A stretch of 64,000 nucleotides of DNA, from NCBI GenBank assembly GCA_025459175.1, contig JALORC010000015.1, forward strand, positions 1 through 64,000. The letters run 5' to 3'. Positions within the stretch are counted from its first letter, which is position 1. The number at the start of each line of letters is the position of its first letter. This DNA is from Planctomycetota bacterium. Lineage in GTDB: Bacteria > Planctomycetota > UBA1135 > UBA2386. Below, one piece after another: positions 58,698 through 64,000 of the stretch. Made by a program: the position numbers and the translations under genes. The notes under the pieces were generated by a model, which worked only from the letters and a program-made list of their open reading frames with translations, had not been told where the DNA came from and made no database searches.

Positions 58698-59204
58698 TCA
58701 GGCCGGGCACCAGGCGATCGGCAATCGGCTCGGTTCGCCGGCGCGGGCCAACTCCAGCAGCGGCGCGCGATCCGGCCCGGTCCACTGCAGCAGCGTGGCG
58801 CCGGGCTGCACCGCAGCGAGCAGCGGCCGCAGTTCGGCGCGCGGCACTTCGGTGCCGGTCATCGCCGCGGTGAAGCCACCGAGGAACGCGCCGGTGCCGA
58901 GACCGAGCGGCAGCGCCAATTCGAGCATGCCGCCGAACAGGCCGAAGCGGCCAGCCAGCACGCCGTTCACGAGCCCGCCGAGCACGGCGCCGCCGGCGAT
59001 CGCCAGCAGCGCGCCGCGCCAGCGCGTGGTGGCGAGTGGATCGCGGCCGGCGCGCAGCAGGCTGTGCAGGTGCGCCGGCGATGCGGCGGCCGGGTAGCGG
59101 CGCATCCGGAGCAAGCGGGTCGCAGCAGCGGTGTCCGGCGGCAGCGTCGCCAGCCAGGTATCGGGCTCGAGCCCGGCCGGCAGCAGCACGAACAGCACGT
59201 TCAC
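58698..59204 (-). CDS. Small Gly-rich membrane protein
   Basis: A 168-residue protein. Two membrane segments are packed with Gly (about 68-88 and 92-112, GGAVLGGLVNGVLAGRFGLFGG and LGTGAFLGGF), like glycine-zipper helices. The first 60 residues are cytoplasmic-type and the C-terminus carries a short basic/acidic segment. I do not recognise it. GTG 59204 overlaps the upstream VTT gene stop by GTGA. Confidence 0.72.
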   Translation of the reverse strand: MNVLFVLLPAGLEPDTWLATLPPDTAAATRLLRMRRYPAAASPAHLHSLLRAGRDPLATTRWRGALLAIAGGAVLGGLVNGVLAGRFGLFGGMLELALPLGLGTGAFLGGFTAAMTGTEVPRAELRPLLAAVQPGATLLQWTGPDRAPLLELARAGEPSRLPIAWCPA

Positions 59205-59911
59205 TTCGGCGTCTGCACCGGCGGCGGCGACTGCGGGCCGGGCGGGGTCGCGGCCTTGGCGGGCGTCAGCAACTTGAACGCAGCAAAGCCGCCGATCAGC
59301 AGCAGCGTGCCGAGCACGGTGACTAGGCCGAAGCGCCGCTCGATGAAGTCCTTGATCGGCGGCCCGTAGCGGCGGAACAGCCATGCGACCAGGAAGAAGC
59401 GCGCGCTGCGGCCGATCACCGAGGCCAGCACGAACATCGGGAAGTTGATCGCGAACACCCCGGCCAGGATCGTGATGACCTTGTAGGGGATCGGCGTGAA
59501 CGCGGCGACGAACACGATCCAGAAGTCGTACTCCTTGTAGAGTTCGCCGACGTGGTCGACGGTCGCCTGGCTGAAGATATAGGTGGTGAAGAAGCCCTGC
59601 ACCGCCGCGATGTTCCAGAAGAACATGCCGATGCCGTAGCCGGCGATGCCGCCCAGCACCGAAGCGATCGAGCACCACAGTGCGAAGCGATAGCCCTTCT
59701 GCACGTTGCCGATGCACAGCGCGATCAGCAGCACGTCGGGCGGGATCGGGAAGAAACTGCTCTCGGCGAAGCTCAGCAGGAACAGCGCCGGCATCGCGTA
59801 CGGGGTCTCGGCCCAGTGCAGCACCCAGTCATAGAGCCGGCGGATCAGGCCGCGTTTGGCAGGCGGGGTGGGAGGTGCGGACGGCGTGGACACAGGCGTG
59901 TTGGTGGTCAC
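59201..59911 (-). CDS. VTT/YqaA-type membrane protein
   Basis: A 236-residue DedA-superfamily protein (YqaA subgroup). The family segments are FLLSFAESSFFPIPPDVLLIALCIG, GIGMFFWN and FVAAFTPIPYKVITILAGVF, with the re-entrant loop Pro and Arg in SVIGRSARFFLVAW. These proteins are linked with membrane lipid transport. The GTG start overlaps the recJ stop; a Pro/Thr-rich N-terminus precedes the first helix. Confidence 0.85.
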   Translation of the reverse strand: MTTNTPVSTPSAPPTPPAKRGLIRRLYDWVLHWAETPYAMPALFLLSFAESSFFPIPPDVLLIALCIGNVQKGYRFALWCSIASVLGGIAGYGIGMFFWNIAAVQGFFTTYIFSQATVDHVGELYKEYDFWIVFVAAFTPIPYKVITILAGVFAINFPMFVLASVIGRSARFFLVAWLFRRYGPPIKDFIERRFGLVTVLGTLLLIGGFAAFKLLTPAKAATPPGPQSPPPVQTPK

Positions 59912-61650
59912 GGGGAGTTCGGGTCGTTGCGGGCGCCGAGTTCCTGCATGCCGTCGGCGACCAGTTCGTGCACGTCGAGCTGCACCGGGCCGTCCTCGCT
60001 GCGGTGGCTGAGCCGCGGCGAGTAGGCGATGGTCCAGGTGCCGCGGTGGGCGCGCAGCTCCTCGAAGCGGGCGGTGCCACGCACCACGCGCGCCGGCAGG
60101 ATCTGGCCCTGCTGCACGACGCGGATGCGCACGTCCTGGCCGCGCTGGTCGACGAACGGCGCGCCGACCGCGCGCACGCCGTGCGACAGGAAGCGCGGCC
60201 GCGGATGGCCGCTGCCGAACGGGCCGAGCATCTCGAGCCGGCGCACGGTGTGGGGATCGAGTTCGGGGAACGCGGCGCCGCCGTCGACCGGGATGCGGTC
60301 GCCGGTGATGTTCTGGCTCGCGCAGGCTTCGGCGAAGCGGCTGCGGAACAGTTCGAAGCGGTCGCGGCGGATCTCCAGCCCGGCCGCCGCCGCGTGGCCA
60401 CCGTGCGCGACCAGCACGTCGGTGCACGCCGACAGGGCAGCGCGCAGGTGCACGCCGGTCGTGCAGCGGCCCGAGCCGCGGCCGGTCTCGCCGCGGAACG
60501 CGACCAGCATCACCGGCTTGTGGAAGGTCTCGGCGATGCGCGCGGCGACGATGCCGAGCACGCCGGGGTGCCAGTGGTCGGCGCCGAGCACGATGACGGG
60601 GCCGGTCTCGGCCGCCGCCAGCTGCATCACCTCGTCCTGCAGCGTGCGTTCGACCTTGCGCCGTTCCTCGTTGTGCCGTTCGAGCACCTTGGCGGCCACC
60701 TGCGCCTCGCTGTAGCCGGGCGCGCAAAGCAGTGCGACCGCATCGAGCGCGTGCCCGACCCGGCCGGCGGCGTTGATCAGCGGCGCCAGCCGGAACGCGA
60801 TGTCCTCGACGTCGACGCCGCGGTGTTGCAGGCCGGCGGTGTCCATCAGCGCGCGGATGCCGGGATTGCGGCTCTGGCCCAGCGAGTGCAGGCCGTGGTA
60901 GACCAGCGTGCGGTTCTCACCGCACAGCGGCGCCACGTCGGCGACCGTGCCGAGCGCGACGTAGCCCATCGCGTCGACCAGGAACTCGCGGAACTCGTCG
61001 CTCTGCAGCCGGCTGCCGGTCAGCGTGCCGGCGATCGCCGCCGCCAGCCGGAACGCGACGCCGCAGCCGGCCAGGTTGCGGTCCGGGTAGCCGGCCCCGG
61101 CCAGCCGCGGGTTCAGCAGCGCGAACGGTTTGGCGACGTTGTCGTCGGTGCCGTGGTGGTCGGTGACGATGACGTCGACGCCGGCCTGCTGCAGTTCGGC
61201 GATCGCGGCGGTCGCGTTGGTGCCGTTGTCGACCGAGATCACCAGCTGGTGACCGCCGGCGCGGATCGCATCGACGCTGGCGCGCGAGAACGAGTAGCCG
61301 TCGCCGCGGGCCGGGATGTAGGCCTTGCTGCTGGCGTGCAGCAGGCCGAAGAACTTGTGCAGCAGCACGGTGCCGGTGATGCCGTCGACGTCGTAGTCGC
61401 CGTGGATCAGGATCGACTCGCCGTTGCGCAGCGCCAGCCGGATCCGTTCGACGGCGCGGCCCATGTCGGTGAACGTGAACGGGTCGTGCAGCGCGGTGAC
61501 ATCGGGCCGCAGGAACGTCTTCACCCGTTCGGGCGAGTCGACGCCGCGCGCCAGCAGCACGCGCACGACCAGGTCCGGCAGGCCCAGCGTCTTGGCCAGG
61601 GCGCGCTCGCGAGGGTCCGGTTGTGGCGTCTTCGGGGCGGCGCGCTGCAT
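59908..61650 (-). CDS. recJ: Single-stranded-DNA-specific exonuclease RecJ
   Basis: A 580-residue DHH-family nuclease digesting single-stranded DNA 5' to 3' in recombination and mismatch repair. Motifs are ILIHGDYDVDGITG (I), VISVDNG, VTDHHGTDDN (DHH, III), LGTVADVAPL, and the DHHA1 part with VAHGGHAAAAGLEI. An OB fold (about 470-560) completes the usual layout. ATG 61650 is the first in-frame start with a good family N-terminus. Confidence 0.94.
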   Translation of the reverse strand: MQRAAPKTPQPDPRERALAKTLGLPDLVVRVLLARGVDSPERVKTFLRPDVTALHDPFTFTDMGRAVERIRLALRNGESILIHGDYDVDGITGTVLLHKFFGLLHASSKAYIPARGDGYSFSRASVDAIRAGGHQLVISVDNGTNATAAIAELQQAGVDVIVTDHHGTDDNVAKPFALLNPRLAGAGYPDRNLAGCGVAFRLAAAIAGTLTGSRLQSDEFREFLVDAMGYVALGTVADVAPLCGENRTLVYHGLHSLGQSRNPGIRALMDTAGLQHRGVDVEDIAFRLAPLINAAGRVGHALDAVALLCAPGYSEAQVAAKVLERHNEERRKVERTLQDEVMQLAAAETGPVIVLGADHWHPGVLGIVAARIAETFHKPVMLVAFRGETGRGSGRCTTGVHLRAALSACTDVLVAHGGHAAAAGLEIRRDRFELFRSRFAEACASQNITGDRIPVDGGAAFPELDPHTVRRLEMLGPFGSGHPRPRFLSHGVRAVGAPFVDQRGQDVRIRVVQQGQILPARVVRGTARFEELRAHRGTWTIAYSPRLSHRSEDGPVQLDVHELVADGMQELGARNDPNSP

Positions 61651-61661
61651 GCGGGGTGAGG

Positions 61662-61668
61662 TATGGTA
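61662..61668. promoter_or_regulatory. Overlapping divergent -10 boxes of recJ and selA
   Basis: The seven bases TATGGTA read TATGGT (61662-61667) on the plus strand for selA and TACCAT (61663-61668) on the minus strand for recJ, ending 12 bases before ATG 61650. The two promoters would share these bases and could exclude each other. Confidence 0.4.
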
Positions 61669-61683
61669 GCGAGCCGAACATCG

Positions 61684-63066
61684 ATGCCTAGAACCGACTC
61701 CGAGCGTTCTGCGGTCCTCCGGCAGCTGCCGGCGGTCGATTCCATCGTCCGGCACGAGGCGCTGCAGGGCTGGCCGCGGCCGGTGGTGCTGGCGGCGGCG
61801 CGCGCGTGGCTCGACGAGGTGCGCACGGCGGTGCTCGGCGGCGGGCTCGATGCGGCGGCGCTGGCCACGCGCTGTGCGCCGGCGACGATGGTGGCGGCGA
61901 TCGCGGCGCGCTGCCGGGCCGGCAGTCGGCGCCGCCACCGTCGCGTGCTCAACGCCACCGGCATCGTGCTGCACACCGGGCTCGGCCGGGCGCCGCTGGC
62001 CGCCGCGGCCGTGCAGGCGATCGGCGAGGCCGCCGGTTACGCGGTGGTCGAGGTCGACCCGGCGTCCGGCCAGCGCGACCAACGCGAACTGGAAGTGGCC
62101 CGGCTGCTGGGCGCGCTGACCGGCACCACCGGCGCGCTGGTCGTCAACAACAACGCCGCGGCGACCACACTGATGCTGACCGCGCTGACCGCCGGCCGCG
62201 AGGTCGTGATCTCGCGCGGCGAGTTGGTCGAGATCGGCGGTGGCTTCCGGGTGCCCGACGTGATGCGGCGCGCCGGCTGCACGATGGTCGAGGTCGGCGC
62301 CACCAACAAGACGCACCTGCGCGACTTCGCCGCCGCCACCGGGGACGCGACGGCCGCCTACCTGAAGGTGCACCCGAGCAACTTCCGCATCGAAGGCTTC
62401 GCCTCTGTGCCGAGTGTGCGCGAACTCGCTGCGCTGGCCGCACCCCGCGGCCTGCTGGTGCTCGACGACATCGGTTCGGGGCTGCTGCTGCCGCAGCCGA
62501 TCCCGGGCTGCGAGGACGAACCGCGCGTCGTCGACAGTCCGGCCGCCGGCGCGCACGTGACCTGCTTCTCCGGCGACAAGCTGCTCGGCGGGCCGCAGTG
62601 CGGCATCCTGATCGGTGACGCGGCGCGGATCGCCGCCTGCCGCGCGCACCCGCTGTACCGCGCGCTGCGCTGCGACAAGCTGACGCTGGCCGCGCTCGAA
62701 GCGACGCTGCGCATCTACCGCGACGGTGATCCGGCGCACGAGATCCCGACGCTGCGCATGTTGACGGCGCTGCCGGAAGAGCTGCGCGCGCGCAGCGAGC
62801 AGCTCGCCGCGATGCTGACCGGGCTCGGCGCCGAAGTGGTCGCCAGCGATTCGTTCGCCGGTTCGGGCGCCAACCCGGCCCGTTCGCTGCCGAGCTTCGC
62901 GGTGACGTTGCCCGGCAGTGATGCGCGCGCCGATGCACTGCGCGCTGCCGACCCGGTCGCGGTGTTCGCGCGGCTGCACGACGGCCGCTTGTGGCTCGAC
63001 GCGCGCACGCTGCTGCTCGAAGATCCGGACCAGGTCGCCGGCGCGGTGCGCGCGGCGTTGTCGTGA
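61684..63066 (+). CDS. selA: L-seryl-tRNA(Sec) selenium transferase
   Basis: A 460-residue fold-type I PLP enzyme that converts Ser-tRNA(Sec) to Sec-tRNA(Sec) using selenophosphate. The cofactor Lys is Lys299 in CFSGDKLLGGPQCG; other family parts are RRVLNATGIVLHTGLGRAPL, NNNAAATTLMLTAL and RGELVEIGGGFRVPDVM. ATG 61663 is also in frame; 61684 is chosen because the TATGGT box ends 16 bases before it. It overlaps selD by GTGA. Confidence 0.95.
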   Translation: MPRTDSERSAVLRQLPAVDSIVRHEALQGWPRPVVLAAARAWLDEVRTAVLGGGLDAAALATRCAPATMVAAIAARCRAGSRRRHRRVLNATGIVLHTGLGRAPLAAAAVQAIGEAAGYAVVEVDPASGQRDQRELEVARLLGALTGTTGALVVNNNAAATTLMLTALTAGREVVISRGELVEIGGGFRVPDVMRRAGCTMVEVGATNKTHLRDFAAATGDATAAYLKVHPSNFRIEGFASVPSVRELAALAAPRGLLVLDDIGSGLLLPQPIPGCEDEPRVVDSPAAGAHVTCFSGDKLLGGPQCGILIGDAARIAACRAHPLYRALRCDKLTLAALEATLRIYRDGDPAHEIPTLRMLTALPEELRARSEQLAAMLTGLGAEVVASDSFAGSGANPARSLPSFAVTLPGSDARADALRAADPVAVFARLHDGRLWLDARTLLLEDPDQVAGAVRAALS

Positions 63067-64000
63067 ACGATCCCATCATGCAACCCCATCCCGACCATCG
63101 GCTCACGCGCTACGCCTCCGGCTCGGGTTGAGCCGCGAAGCTGCCACCGGGGAGCCTCGGGCAGGTTCTCCAGAATCTCGGCGTACCGGACCATCCCGAT
63201 CTGCTCGCGGGTCACCGCGGCTTCGAGGATGCGGGCGTGTTCCGTCTCGACGGCGAGCGGGCGCTGGTGCAGACCGTCGACTTCTTCCCGCCGATCGTCG
63301 ACGACCCGCGTTGGTTCGGCCGCATCGCCGCGGCCAACTCGCTGTCGGACGTCTACGCGATGGGTGGGCGGGCGATCACGGTGATGAACCTGGTCGGCTG
63401 GCCGAAGGAGTTGCCGCTCGAGCTGCTCGGCGAAGTGCTCGCCGGTGGGCTCGAGAAGACCATTGAAGCCGGCGCCGTGCTGTGCGGCGGGCACTCGATC
63501 GTCGATGCCGAGGTGAAGTACGGGCTGTCGGTGACCGGGCTGGTGCACCCGCAGCGCTTCTGGCGCAACGGTGGCGCGCGGGCGGGCGACGTGTTGGTGC
63601 TGACCAAACCGCTCGGCATGGGGCCGATCTCGACCGCGATCAAACGTGAGCGCTGCAGCCCGGAGCTGGCGCTGGCCGCGATGCAGCAGATGGCGACCTT
63701 GAACAAGGTGGCCTGCGAGGCGGTGCTCGATCTCGCGGTGCACGGCGCGACCGACGTCACCGGCTTCGGCCTGGTCGGGCACGCGCTCGAGATGGCCGAC
63801 GGGGCCGGGCTGCGGCTCGAACTGCAGGCCAGCGCGCTGCCGGTGCTGGCGGGGGCGCTCGAGCTGGTCCGCGACGGCGTGATGTCCGGCGGCTGCAAGC
63901 GCGGCAAGGCCCACTACGGGCCGAAGGTCGCGATCGGGGCCGGCGTCGATCCGGCGCTCGCCGATCTGGTGTTCGATGCGGAGACCTCGGGCGGGCTGCT
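63063..64000 (+). CDS. selD: Selenide, water dikinase, Sec-containing, cut by the window edge
   Basis: SelD makes selenophosphate from selenide and ATP. The frame runs from GTG 63063 (overlapping selA by GTGA) or ATG 63078 through a single TGA at 63129-63131 to the edge. The TGA sits in RYASGSG-Sec-AAKL, exactly where E. coli SelD has the catalytic Cys17 (HGAGCGCK); the next Lys is kept. The rest is ordinary SelD: FFPPIVDDPRWFGRIAAANSLSDVYAMGG, ATDVTGFGLVGH and ETSGGLL. The second Cys of the E. coli motif is Ala here. A downstream hairpin fits a SECIS. The C-terminus lies beyond the window. Confidence 0.93.
63137..63168 (+). promoter_or_regulatory. Putative bacterial SECIS element of selD
   Basis: A lower stem pairs 63137-63139 with 63166-63168, one G-G mismatch follows, and 63141-63145 pairs with 63160-63164. 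An inner 3-bp stem (63149-63151 with 63156-63158) leaves a four-base loop starting with G. The loop begins about 20 bases after the TGA, within the range known for bacterial SECIS hairpins. Confidence 0.55.

Noticed and set aside
63129-63131. selD as a pseudogene with a nonsense mutation
   Set aside because: The TGA sits exactly at the catalytic Cys/Sec site, the frame is otherwise intact, and selA is next to it.

Overview
The window is high-GC DNA that is almost fully coding, with genes on both strands in short, tightly overlapping runs (ATGA and GTGA junctions are common). The gene content fits an uncultured-type Planctomycetota bacterium. The supporting features are a fused LpxC-FabZ enzyme, a Ser/Thr kinase beside an FHA-GAF-sigma54 activator, a DUF1573 protein, large secreted proteins with carboxypeptidase-like repeats, and a C-terminal/N-terminal secreted domain typical of that phylum. 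The phylum call is inference; no 16S gene is present.

Layout. 0.2-4.7 kb: a methyltransferase followed by two ABC-2 ATPase/permease pairs. 4.8-6.2 kb: a RegB-like histidine kinase with no adjacent regulator, then about 590 bp without a gene. 6.8-10.5 kb (minus): a small protein, a Nudix protein and a Tex-like RNA-binding protein. 10.7-17.2 kb: a heptosyltransferase-like enzyme, then an FHA-GAF-sigma54 activator and a giant membrane Ser/Thr kinase. 17.2-19.3 kb (minus): lipoprotein, AcpS and a JAMM peptidase. 19.4-23.7 kb: a PLP enzyme, OmpH/Skp, LpxC-FabZ and a Gfo/Idh oxidoreductase (outer-membrane and lipid A biogenesis). 23.7-24.2 kb: a gene-free stretch that folds like a 6S-type RNA. 24.2-28.3 kb: L,D-transpeptidase, polysaccharide deacetylase, a lipoprotein and a DUF1573 protein.

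28.5-31.7 kb: a GCS2 ligase fused to CBS domains, joined through a 16-bp tandem repeat to an aspartoacylase-like M14 hydrolase. 31.7-37.1 kb (minus): tryptophan 2,3-dioxygenase and two related secreted repeat proteins. 37.3-46.4 kb: a secreted protein, a GT-C-like membrane protein, fructose-1,6-bisphosphatase, a MoaD-MoaE fusion, leucyl aminopeptidase and acetyl-CoA synthetase. 46.4-48.6 kb: an overlapping AAA ATPase, TOPRIM (DUF3226-like) and membrane-protein trio, a candidate anti-phage module. 48.6-55.9 kb: MscS-like channel, Uma2 nuclease-like protein, HisRS, an unknown helical protein and a secreted trypsin-like protease. 55.9-61.7 kb (minus): PolA, a glycine-rich membrane protein, a VTT protein and RecJ.

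61.7 kb to the right edge: selA overlapping selD. The selD reading frame is interrupted by one in-frame TGA exactly at the catalytic Cys/Sec position, followed by a plausible SECIS hairpin, so SelD is read here as a selenoprotein. It is cut by the window edge.

A second genome-scale pattern is a TAnnnT box ending 6-12 nt before the start codons of at least nine genes, usually with no Shine-Dalgarno sequence, which suggests leaderless transcription.
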